Shown here piece after piece: positions 10,021 through 19,850 of a stretch of DNA of 64,000 nucleotides (its first letter is position 1; each line of letters begins with the position of its first letter). Under the pieces are notes generated by a model that worked only from the letters and a program-made list of their open reading frames with translations, had not been told where the DNA came from and did no database searches. This DNA is from Castor canadensis (lineage: Eukaryota > Chordata > Mammalia > Rodentia > Castoridae). A program made the translations under genes and the position numbers. The stretch is from assembly GCF_047511655.1 (NCBI RefSeq), contig NC_133391.1, forward strand, positions 107,359,384-107,423,383. Direction: 5' to 3'.

Positions 10021-11749
10021 GTGGGACAGGGACAAGCAACCCCAAAGTCTTTGATTCTCTCTCACTTTTCAGAAGTCAAAAAAAGGGCATTAAATGCGGG
10101 TCTGGTCATTAAGAAAGGTAAGTTCGACATCCTTTGTTCTGCAGAATGGCCCACCCTCGGAGTCGGATGGCCCATTCAAGGTTCCCTCTCCCTAGACCTG
10201 ATCACTAAGGTCAAGGCTGTCGTTTTCCAACCAGGCAATCAAGGCCACCCAGATCAGGTCCCCTACATTTTGGTTTGGGAAGATTGCCATGGTTGCCTCA
10301 ACCTCATTGTCCTGATGAGGTTTATACTCCCAAAACTTGTGCTCCAGGGGTCTAGTGAACCCCCAGTTCGGCTCCTGGGGCTAAAACCCCAGTCACGCCT
10401 GCCTTGGTCATAAAAGAGGAAGAGAAACCTCCCCTTCCCTCCCTGACCAGTCCTCAAAATAGGACACCCTCTTTACCACCCCCGGTCTTACCGGAGAGTT
10501 CCCCCCTTTACCCGTCCCTTGTGGGGGTAGAGGAAGATCAGCCGCCCCCATACGTGACTCCCCCTGGTCAGGCCAGTGCTCTGGAGGAGGAAATTTCCTC
10601 ATCCTCCTCAATAGGACCGATGGCCGGAGGAGGAATGGGTCGAAGACTCCACCCCCAAGGGGTACGGGAAAGGGAGGGAGAAGATGGGCCCTCCTCATCA
10701 ACACATGGGGAGGAAACTGTCCCCACATTTCCAGTCCGGACAGTAGGCCAAGGAGGACCGGGAGGGGGCAACACTTTCAGTACTGGCCCTTCTCCTCCAG
10801 TGATCTATATAACTGGAGGACGCAGAACCCACCCTTTTCAGAAGACCCTAAGTGTCTCATAGATCTCCTGGAGTCTGTCATGCATACACACTGCCCCACA
10901 TGGGACGACTGTCACCAGCTGCTCAATACTCTTTTTACGATGGAGGAGCAGGAGCGCATCCTCCATGAAGCTAGAAAGAACGTCTTGGGGGACAACGGGA
11001 GACCCACAAACCTCCAACTGGCCATAGACGAGGCCTTCCCCCTACACCACCCTGATTGGGATTTCGGGACCGCAGAAGGTAGGGAGCATCTCCGAATCTA
11101 CTGCCAGACTCTTATGGCAGGTCCCCGAGCGGCCACTAGGAGGCCCACCAACTTTGCAAAGGTAAAGGCAGTTGTCCAAAGGGAAAATGAAAGCCTGGCC
11201 GGTTTCTTAGAGCTCCTCTATGAGGCATACCATCAGTACACCCCTATTGACCCCGAGGCGGAGATCCACCGGTCTGCTGTGGTATTCTCATTCATTAATC
11301 AGGCAGCTCCAGACATTAGGAGAAAACTCAATAAACAGGAAAACTTAGGGGAGATAACTATTAGGGAAATGTTACAGATAGCGGAGAAGGTCTTTACCGC
11401 AAGGGAAACTCCAGAAGAAAGGGAGGAAATGCGGAGAAAGGAAGACAGGGAGGCCCAGGAGAAATTCATAAAGGAGGACAGGGAGTTCCAGGCTAAGGAG
11501 AACCGAAAGCAACAAAGAGAAATGGCCTGTATTTTCCTAGCGGGTGTCTGGGACCAACCCAGGGAAGGGGGCCACGCCAGGACCCCGGATAAGGAACACT
11601 GTTTTTACTGTAAGGAGACTGGGCATTGGAAGAGAGAGTGCCCTAAGTTAAAGGGAAGAAGAGGGTTTGGCAGGAGACCGGGAGGTAACAGAGAAAGGGA
11701 ACGAGCAGTGGAGCAGGCCAGAGTCCTTCTAGCCAGAGAAGAGGACTGA
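10021..11749 (+). pseudogene. gag: gag pseudogene (matrix, p12, capsid, nucleocapsid)
   Basis: The matrix region begins at 10021 with GTG followed by GGA CAG, where gammaretroviruses have ATG-Gly-Gln, so the usual start is lost. Matrix is readable to about 10285 (HPDQVPYILVWED). The frame then changes and the p12 region is read at about 10404-10740. It carries two late-domain motifs, LYPSL (10506-10520) and PPPY (10542-10553). A second frame change at about 10740-10775, beside a G-run, leads into capsid. Capsid stays open to 11749 and has a major-homology-region-like segment (FLELLYEAYHQYTPIDPE, about 11205-11260). A charged helix with many E/K/R follows (about 11410-11525). Nucleocapsid has one CX2CX4HX4C box at 11600-11641. 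The last codon is followed by TGA at 11747-11749. Confidence 0.93.
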
Positions 11750-11780
11750 GGGAGGCGGAGCTCGGACCCCCTTCCCGAGT
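11747..11780 (+). promoter_or_regulatory. gag-pol junction: in-frame TGA with downstream hairpin, candidate readthrough site
   Basis: The gag stop is TGA and the protease frame continues in the same frame straight after it, which is the gammaretroviral readthrough arrangement. Murine leukaemia virus uses TAG. Downstream, CTCGG (11761-11765) and CCGAG (11775-11779) can form a perfect 5-bp stem with a C-rich 9-base loop. A G-rich segment (GGGAGG, 11750-11755) could pair with part of the loop as a pseudoknot. Readthrough is inferred from frame and layout; the TGA could instead be a mutated TAG. Confidence 0.55.
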
Positions 11781-13106
11781 CTTGGGTAACTGTATGTGTG
11801 GAGGGGAAGCTGATGGGGTTCATGGTGGATACCGGCGCCCAGTATTCGGTCTTAAACAAGGAACAAGCAAGTGTTGTTCAGGGGGCCACAGGTACCCAGT
11901 TATGCTCATGGACTACCAAAAGAAAGGTAGACTTAGGAAATCACCAGGTCACACACTCCTTCCTGGTCATCCCTGAGAGCCCCGCTCCCTTGCTCGGACA
12001 AGACCTGCTCACCAAAGTAGGGGCCCATATCTATTTTGAACCAGATGAAATAATTGTGACTGATCGGGAGGGGAGCCTGATACATGTCCTGTCCCTATCA
12101 TTGGCTGATGAATATCGACTGTTTGAGAGCCAACAGGAGCCAAGAGGGGACATAGCCCAATGGCTAAAAAGGTTTCCCACAGCCTGGGCAGAGACTGCAG
12201 GAATTGGCCTCGCCAAACACCTCCCTCCCATAGTTATACAATTGAAGGCTTCCACTCTTCCCATTCGGGTAAAACAGTATCCTATGCCCAAAGAGGCTCG
12301 AAGAGGCATAGCCCCTCATATCCGCAGGCTAATAAAGGAAGGAGTACTGTGGCCTTGTCGGTCCACCTGGAATACTCCTCTGCTCCCCTTCCAAAAGCCG
12401 GGAAGCGGGGACTATAGGCCTGTGCAAGACCTGCGAAAGGTAAATGAGCAGGCGGAGGACATTCATCCCACTGTACTGAATCCCTATACCTTGCTCAGTC
12501 ACCTACCACCCTCACAAGTATGGTATACAACCCTTGATTTGAAAGATGCTTTCTTCAGCATTCCATTGTCAGAAATCAGCCAGCCACTATTTGCATTTGA
12601 ATGGCAAGAGGATGGGGGCCGGACCGGACAGCTCACTTGGACCAGACTGCCACAAGGATTTAAAAATTCTCCCACCCTGTTTAACGAGGCCCTGAGCCAG
12701 GACCTGGAGCCCTTTCACCAGAGTCACCCACTAGTCACTCTACTACAGTACGTTGATGACTTACTGTTAGCGGCAGAAACCTGAGAGGAGTGCAGCGAGG
12801 CTACTGAACACCTGCTAACAGAGTTAGGTGAGCTGGGATATCGGGCGAGTGCCAAGAAGACCCACATCTGTGAAAGGTCAGTGACATATCTGGGTTATCG
12901 GATCGCAGATGGGGCAAGATGGCTGACTGATGCCATGAAACAGACTATTTTGACTATTCCACCCCCCACATCCACTAGGGGAGTAAAAGAGTTCCTGGGC
13001 CCCACAGGGTTCTGTAGACTCTGGATTCCGGGATTTGCGGAGATAGCCAGACCCCTATATGAGGCCACCAAAGAGGCTCCGGATTGGAGGTGGGGAGAGG
13101 CAGCGG
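11750..13106 (+). pseudogene. pol: pol pseudogene, protease and reverse transcriptase part
   Basis: Protease is in the gag frame, with the aspartic active-site motif DTG at 11828-11836 (MVDTGAQYSVL). Reverse transcriptase follows from about 12200, with LPQGFKNSPTLF and the catalytic YVDD at 12749-12760. A TGA at 12782-12784 cuts the frame right after the YVDD strand. The same frame continues through the thumb region (GYRASAKKTHIC, KEFLGPTGFCRLWIPGF) to about 13106, where a net +1 frame change follows. The gene would give the Gag-Pol polyprotein after stop-codon readthrough. The TGA lies where a CGA-to-TGA transition is plausible. Confidence 0.92.
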
Positions 13107-14200
13107 GCCTTTGACCAGCTAAAGGCCGCCCTTCTCCAGGCCCCTGCCTTGACCCTACCAGACCCCATAAAATCGTTCACTCTGTTTGTGGATGAAAAAA
13201 AGGGGGTAGCCAAAGAGTTCTGGCCCGACAGTTAGGTCCCTGGAAGAGACCCGTGGCATCTTTCCAAGAAATTAGACGCAGTAGCATCAGGATGGCCCCC
13301 CTGCCTCCACATCATAGCGGCTGTTGCCATGTTAGTGAGAGAAGCAGACAAATTAACCTTTGGACAGGCCCTCCAGGTCACGGCCCCTCACCCGGTGGAG
13401 GGAGTCCTTAAACAACCCCCTGGGAAATGGATGACGAATACCAGGCTCACCCACTACCAGGGGCTCCTGCTGGATTCCCCTGGGATCACCTTCACAGATC
13501 CCGTAACTCTGAACCCTGCCACCCTGTTGCCCAACTCGGAACTACAGACACCTGTCCATGACTGCAAGGAGTTCCTCTCCGAAGTTACCCAGGTACGGGT
13601 TGACCTAAAGGACACCCCACTGTCCAGCTGTAAGTTAAACTGATACACTGATGGAAGCAGTTTTGTCCAAAATGGAGTCCGAGGGGCAGGGGCAGCAGTG
13701 GTCGACCAAGAAGGAAACACGGTATGGAGCAGCACCCTCCCACCCGGAACCTCAGCCCAAAAGGCAGAATTAATTGCCTTGGCTGAGGCCCTGGAAAGGG
13801 CAGAAGGAAAACGAGTCAATATCTACACCAATACCCGCTATGCTTTCGGTACCATCCACGTCCACGGAGCCATCTATCATGAAAGGGGATTTCGCACAGC
13901 AGAAGGGAAAGGCTTAAAAAACCTGGCCGAAGTCCAGCGTCTATTAATAGCAGTGGAAAAACCGAAGGCAGTGGCAGTGATGTATGTCCCAGGCCATCAG
14001 TCTGCCAAGACTCTGGAAGCTGTCGGTAACAACAGGGCAGATCAAGAAGCTAGGAGAGCAGCAATGATGAGTCCCTCTGTGGTCGCGGCTATAGATGTGC
14101 CTGTCCCAGAGCTCCCTTCACTACCTCCCCGACCAGAGTACTCCTCAGAGGATTTCACTTGGATGAGAGCCCACTCCCTCACTAGAATGGAGAAGCGACT
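13107..14200 (+). pseudogene. pol: pol pseudogene, connection and RNase H part
   Basis: The connection region is spread over at least two frames between 13107 and 13270. From about 13269 one frame runs through LDAVASGWPPCLHIIAAVA and on into RNase H. An in-frame TGA at 13641-13643 replaces what is probably a Trp codon just before YTDGSS, which holds the first catalytic Asp. The Asp expected in the YTDSRYAF-type motif is Asn here: YTNTRYAF, codon AAT at 13830-13832. The third of the usual acidic positions is thus missing and RNase H should be inactive even without the stops. The frame then enters the start of integrase and breaks at about 14180-14240. Confidence 0.85.
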
Positions 14201-15390
14201 TGGAAGGCAAGCTAATCCTGCCCGAGAAACTCGGCCAATTCCTGTTGGCTAACTTACATAAGTCCACCCACTTGGGGTGGAGAAAGTTGCTAGACTTGCT
14301 GACATCTGCACAACTCTGATTTCCGAACCAGACCGCGGCCGTCCGTCAGATTGTGGAGGATTGTGCTAGCTGTACAGCTATGTAACCAGGACGAAGGGAG
14401 GGGCACCACACAGGTATTCGGGAATGGGGGAGGGCCCCAGGAAGAAGCTGGGAAGTGGATTTTACCGAAGTAAAACTAGGGAAGTTTGGGTACAAATATT
14501 TGCTAGTGTTCATAGATACCTTCTCAGGCTGGGTGGAGGCTTTTCCTACAAAGAGGGAGATGAGTCAGGTAGTGGCAAAAGCCTTACTAGAGGAAATCAT
14601 ACCCAGGTACGGGGTGACTGAGGCAATTGGGTCAGATAACGGTCCGGCTTTCGTTAGTAAAGTCCTGCAGGGACTAGCCCAGGCTATGGGGGCCAATTGG
14701 AAACTACATTGTGAATATAACCCCCAGAGCTCAGGGCAAGTAGAAAGGATGAATCGGACACTAAAGGAGACTTTAGCCAAATTGGCCCTGGAGACTGGCG
14801 GTGATTGGGTGACACTCCTTCCCTTGGCCATCTTCTGAGTCCGGAACTCCCCTTATGTCCAGGGGCTAACCCCCTTTGAGATCCTGTATGGGGCTCCACC
14901 CCCCATCATTCAAAGGACCTTAAGCCCGAGACTAGGTGATCTGGCCCCAAATTACCTGACTATGCTACAGGCTCTTGCTAAGGTGCAACAACAAATATGG
15001 CCCTTAATTCAAGCATACCATACTACTGAGAGGATCCCAACTCCGGAACATGGCATAGTCCCGGGTGACATGGTATGGGTTAAAAGGCATCAGTCCAAAA
15101 CCCTAGAGCCTAGATGGAAAGGACCTTATGTTGTACTGCTTACTACCCCCACTGCCCTCAAGGTCGATGGAATTGCACCATGGGTACACCACTCCCATGT
15201 GAGACGGGCACATCCTCAGGAGGAGCAGGGAAATTGGACCGCACGACAGCATCCCACAAATCCACTCAAGCTCCGGCTGATACGGGATGCTCCGGAAAAC
15301 GAAAACACACCCCAGATGCTCCACAGCCCTCCTAGAATGGGATCATCACCTGGGTCCACTACACCCACATCAGGCCGGCGGACCCGGTAG
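14200..15390 (+). pseudogene. pol: pol pseudogene, integrase part
   Basis: The N-terminal zinc-finger region is readable in one frame: H-X3-H in LHKSTHLG (about 14254-14270) and C-X2-C in DCASCTAM (about 14358-14380). It is crossed by TGA (14317-14319) and TAA (14383-14385). The catalytic core, about 14455-14838, keeps all three acidic residues of the DDE triad in [15 protein letters not shown] and QVERMNR. A TGA at 14836-14838 interrupts the frame, which then resumes in the same register. The C-terminal domain has the gammaretroviral WKGPYVVLL (GPY/F) motif near 15115-15140. pol ends at TAG 15388-15390 and overlaps env by about 100 bases. Confidence 0.92.
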
Positions 15391-17314
15391 CTGTGAAGGA
15401 AGACTTCCTGCCAACAAGAAGGGTGTCCCACCACAAGGACAATTCCTTCAAACTCAAACTCCAGCAAACTGGACCTCGGTAACCTTATTCCTTTTTCTAA
15501 CCCTGTCCACCACTTGCTTGGGGTATACAAATCCACATCAACCTTTTAATCTGACCTGGATGATTGTAGATGTATCCACAGGAGACATTTTTAACCAGAC
15601 CTCCAAGGTGACCCCTCCCAGCCCCTGGTTCCCAGAATTATACTTTGACTTAAGGGCCTTATTCACTGGCAGGGGACAATGGGATTTGTGCCAAAGTTAC
15701 TTCTATGTCTGCCCCGCTCCCCAACCCAACCACAGAAAAAAATGCGGAGGAATTGCAGACTATTATTGTAAGTCATGGGGTTGTGAGAGCTCAGGGGACA
15801 TATGGTGGCCACCCCCCAAACAGGGGGACCTTATTCAGTTAAGTAGAGTCTCTCAATCTGGTATTACATACCACCAACCTAGACCTATAAATAAGGGATG
15901 CCCAACTCCCCCCAATTGTAATCCCATTATAATAAATTTCACTGATTTAGGAAAAAAGGTGACAAATTGGGAATTGGGTAAATCCTGGGGAGTCAGACTC
16001 TACAAAACAAATCATCCAGGAGCCCTTTTTACCTTGCGGCGTGTGTGACAACCAGTCTCTACTCTAACAATAGGACTTAATCTTGTGTTAAGGCCTAATC
16101 CTGTGTTAAAGCCAGAGCTGTCTGAGGCAAAATTGGTTCCACGCACAAATCCCCGGACGCCCCAGAACACCACTCCCAATGACACTCAGAATCCCAAAGC
16201 AACACCCCCAGAACCCACAACCACCGTTCCCTTCACTGTACCACCTAGCCCCCTGGAGACCTTGCTGTTTGCTACATTTGAGACCTTGAATAGGACAGCC
16301 CCTAATCTAACTGAGGCTTGCTGGCTTTGCTACAGCACTTCGCCCCCTTTCTACGAGGCTATTGGAATCAATTCCTCTTTTGTAGTCAACCCCACCACTC
16401 CAACGGGTTGGGAGGCCCGACCCGCTGGCCTGACCATGGCTCAGGTCAGTGGCCAAGGGACTTGTGTAGGGCAGGACCCAAAAGGAAATAAAAAATTGTG
16501 CGCTACTATAATTGAGCACCCAAACTGGAATGCCTCCCGTTGGATAACCCCGGCCGGAGGTGCCTGGTGGGTGTGCTCGCTGAACGGGCTGACCCCCCAC
16601 TTGGCTGGATCGGTCTTTAATGCATCCTGGGAATTCTGCCTGATGGTGATAGTGGTGCCTAGAATCCTCTACCATCCAGCTGAATATCCCATTCTTTACT
16701 GGTCTGACCGACCCCGGGCAAAAAGGGAGCCCATTACCACCCTAACCATCGCTACCCTATTTGGAATAGGCCTGGCAGGGGCAGGTACCGGCATAGCCTC
16801 TCTGGCCACTCAGCACTCTGGCCTCACCTCCCTCAGGGTGGCCATCGATGAGGACCTAGACCGTATTGAAAAATCCATTAGCCACCTTGAAAAGTCCCTA
16901 ACTTCCCTATCCGAGGTAGTCCTCCAGAACTGGAGGGGACTGGACCTACTGTTCCTTATGAATGGTGGCCTCTGTGCGGCTCTAGGGGAGGAATGTTGCT
17001 TTTACGCCGACCACACCGGGGTTGTTTGAGACTCTATGTCCAAACTTCGGGAAGGCCTAGAGCAACGAAAAGGGGAAAGAGAGGCCAGGGAAGGCTGGTT
17101 CGAATCTTGGTTCAACCAGTCCCCTTGGTTAGCTACCCTCCTGTCTGCACTAGCAGGGCCGATAGTAATCCTCCTGTTACTGGTCACCATAGGATCTTGT
17201 ATTCTAAACCGACTTGTGACTTTCATCAAAAACCGAATTAACACTGTTCAACTTCTGGTCCTCCGCCAACAATACCAGGCACTTCATCCCCTTGAGAATG
17301 ATTCCTCAATATAG
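15287..17314 (+). pseudogene. env: env pseudogene (SU and TM), one frame with two internal TGA codons
   Basis: The frame opens with ATG at 15287 inside the end of pol. A hydrophobic leader (SVTLFLFLTLSTTCLG) lies some 65 codons in, followed by a mature N-terminus with NPHQPFNLTW. SU has several N-X-S/T sites and the CWLC motif (16319-16330), the disulfide-exchange site of gammaretroviral SU. The furin-type site RAKR is at 16715-16726, followed by a Gly/Ala-rich fusion-peptide-like segment. TM has a heptad-like region, an immunosuppressive-domain-like segment before CX6CC (16973-16999), a membrane span at about 17130-17210, and a tail with YQAL (17273-17284). TGA at 16046-16048 ends the frame inside SU; TGA at 17027-17029 ends it just after CX6CC. 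No frameshift was found, so env is the best kept of the three genes. The start codon choice is uncertain because the leader peptide lies far inside. Confidence 0.93.
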
Positions 17315-17317
17315 CCC

Positions 17318-17333
17318 AAAGAAAAGGGGTGAA
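17318..17333 (+). other. Polypurine tract
   Basis: AAAGAAAAGGGGTGAA lies directly before the TGAAAGG start of the 3' LTR, the expected place for the plus-strand primer. One T interrupts the purine run near its end. Confidence 0.85.
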
Positions 17334-17834
17334 TGAAAGGATGTGCCCTTCGCCCCAGCAGATCCCCATAGCAGAAACCAGTAAAGCCAGTACAGGATGC
17401 CCTGTGCAGGATAAGACAAACAGGATGGGGGCAGGTGGAATGTGAGGAATGTGAGGAATGTGAGCAGATTGCGAAAGACTAGAAGTACGTGCAAGATGTG
17501 CCCTGCCTGCTTGCTAAATGTAACCACGTGCGCAAATACTGACCCTTGAATCTATAGGCTAAGAAGTAATGTACTCTTAAATGGATAGGCTGGAAATGTA
17601 TGTGGTGTTACAAACTCATTGGCTATGAACTGTGCGGGCTTTTTCTGTAACGGCCTGTAGGGGCCTATATAAGATCTTTCCTAAAGAGGCTCAGGGTCTT
17701 GTCTGCCCGATCGGACCTGTGTGTCTGTGTGGGAGCTTGACCCTGGCTTGCCAGCTCAATAAACTCTGCTTTGTTGATTGCATTCACGCGTGACTCTCTG
17801 TCTCTCGGAGGAATAGGATTCTCGGACCCTAACA
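17334..17834 (+). repeat. 3' LTR (501 bp)
   Basis: It is colinear with the 5' LTR, with about 17 substitutions and a 3-bp deletion (GAC) by hand alignment. TATATAAG is at 17666-17673 and AATAAA at 17758-17763. Most differences are transitions, several at CpG sites (for example catgcg against cacgcg in U5). It ends CCTAACA, then ttat and the resumed L1 sequence. Confidence 0.95.
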
Positions 17835-17838
17835 TTAT
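17835..17838. repeat. Provirus target-site duplication, right copy (ttat)
   Basis: It pairs with gtat at 9022-9025; one of the four bases differs. Confidence 0.65.
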
Positions 17839-18012
17839 GAAAATGGAAAAATGAGACCTGCTGAAACTATTCTAAGAATGGGGGGAGAGAGGGATAAAGG
17901 AAAGTGATGGAGGGTGAATTCAACTAAAATATATTGTAAGTACTTTTGTAAATGTCATAATGTAACCCCTGTACAACAATAATATGCTCATAAAATAAAT
18001 TTAAAAAAGAAA
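17839..18012 (+). mobile_element. L1 3' UTR, part right of the provirus, with A-rich tail
   Basis: The segments gaaaatggaaaaatgagacc, then gatggagggtgaattcaact and tgtaaatgtcataatgtaac, match the L1 3' ends at 28215-28385, 33665-33825 and 48730-48870. It closes with an aataaa-containing A-rich tail. Confidence 0.8.
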
Positions 18013-19719
18013 AAAACGGAATTTATTTCACATATATATTTAAACTGTTGATTAAAAACACTTTTTAGCAGATGGTCAAAATCATTAACTAGAGTTATTT
18101 TATACTTTAAGCATGGATGAACTTATATGCTTTCACTATGGATTTTATAGTTTGCTCTCTTTAGGTTCCTGTTTTCTATTTTTGTCTGTCCTATCTTTTT
18201 CTTCACTTATTTCTGATATGGGTTTCCTTGCTGCATATATAAAATACTTTTGATTATGCCTTATTTTGTAAAGAAAACAGCTATGATAAATGGTTCATGG
18301 GTAAATTTTACTGATTGCAGTTATTTCAAATCATAGCTTACTGAATGGTGGTTTAAAAACTATCAAAGCATCTCAGATATGAACATGAATGTGTACCTGT
18401 TTCATAGGTGCCTACTGGAGTGATTGACTTTCCATAGTTCAGTGGTAAAAATAAGAGGAAAGCTATCCAGACATGAGTAAAAAGATATTAAAATATTTAA
18501 AAATGAATTTTAAAGACATAATTGTTAATATTTAATTATTAACCTTGATTTACCTGTATATTTCACTATGTATATATATTTGTAAATATGTATAATCATG
18601 TTCAAATAAAATATGTTTAGAAATAAACTGGTAATGCATGATATTCATAAGCCCAGGAAAAATGACATTTTGCAAGTAGAGAGTAAAATATTTCTTAAGG
18701 TCATTTAAACTTAAGAGGAGGAACACACATAATAAAGACATATAGAGCATTATAGGATTTTTCCTGAGTCATTATCCTTTCTTTACTGATATTAAAATAT
18801 TCTTAGTAATTGCACAAGTGAAAGTTTCTTTAGAGTTCAAACCCTCCTTATCATGATCACAAAGGGGTTTGTCTACATGAGCACTCCTTGTATAGTCTGT
18901 AAAGGAGGAAGGATGGATTCATCTATTGTATTCTTCAAGGGAACATAGTAAAATAATAAATGACAAGTAACAATCATTTCCATCCCCACGATTATGTAAA
19001 TGTTCCCTAGGAGGACGTTTATTATTAATACTGTCATTAAAGTCACCCTTCCTTCTGTTGATTAGGGCTGAATGCCTTTGAATACCTGATTACTAAGCAC
19101 TTCATAAGATGTAACATGAGATGCTATCAGTCAGCACAGCTGAGGAAATGTCACTGTGGAATTTCTTTGTTGTAAGCAATATTTTAAGTCAAATATTCTA
19201 ATACATCCATCAGTTGTGCTGAGCACTTCTGGCATCATAAGTAGTAATGGCTCTTACAACAAATCTGAAGCAAATTACTATTCTTTGAATCATGTTAATG
19301 GTTATCTAAAGCATTACTCAACATGAGGTTATTTTAGTTAATGACACAAATGAGTATACAAAACCATTGTGTTATACACACTGGAACTGGAAATATAAGG
19401 AGATATTCTTTTCAACACAATTTTATGCAAATTTTGATGGTAAAATTATGAATTATTCAAGCATATTTTTGGGCAAATGGCTCTCTCTATTGCCAAGAAT
19501 AATCTTAAACTAAGAATACATATTAGTTGTAACAAATATGTACAATTTTATAAACATAAACTGTATTGTAATTCATTTTCTTGATTTTGCATGAATTACT
19601 CCTGATAACAAATAGTTGAATGAACACCAGCATAATATATCCTGTCCAGTTAACTTTTCAAAACAGGTAATCAAAACCAAAACTGATTGTATCACTTTAA
19701 CTGTATTTAATCAAATAGT
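18013..19719. other. No gene seen; AT-rich
   Basis: No repeat consensus, exon-like signal or long open frame was recognised on either strand. Confidence 0.5.
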
Positions 19720-19850
19720 CTAATCATTCCTCTACTCTGTGCCAGAGACCACAGAAGGACTGTGATGAAAGGAAACAAAGGTAGGGAATATGGCTACTCT
19801 TTTCAATGGGCTTATTGTCTTGGATGACAATAGTTTGCAAAGAATTTAGA
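19720..19850 (+). repeat. L2-like relic
   Basis: The segment ctactctgtgccagagacca, then aaggactgtgatgaaaggaa and a cttattgtcttggatgacaa segment, follows the order of the L2 3' region (ctactatgtgccaggcactg ... ggggatacaaaggtgaataa ... gagctcacagtctag). Divergence is high. Confidence 0.4.

Larger units (their letters stand above)
9026..17834 (+). mobile_element. Endogenous gammaretrovirus, near full-length provirus (defective)
   Basis: The element is 8809 bp: 5' LTR, tRNA-Gln-type primer site, leader ORF, gag, pol in the gag frame after a stop codon, env, polypurine tract and 3' LTR. Gammaretroviral signs are TG..CA LTRs, a gag MGQ-type start region, one Cys-His box in nucleocapsid, in-frame gag/pol separation by one stop codon, YVDD reverse transcriptase, and an Env with CWLC in SU and CX6CC in TM. 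No accessory gene is seen. The Env N-terminal motif NPHQP resembles the gibbon ape leukaemia/koala retrovirus side of the genus, which is an inference. Frameshifts and nonsense codons in gag, pol and env make it non-coding as a whole. Hand alignment of the LTRs gives about 17 substitutions and one 3-bp indel over roughly 500 sites. Confidence 0.96.

Noticed and set aside
12031-12309. Minus-strand open stretches within pol and env (also 13454-13819, 15216-15536, 16307-16675)
   Set aside because: They are shadows of the retroviral frames; gammaretroviruses have no known minus-strand gene at these places and I see no domain.
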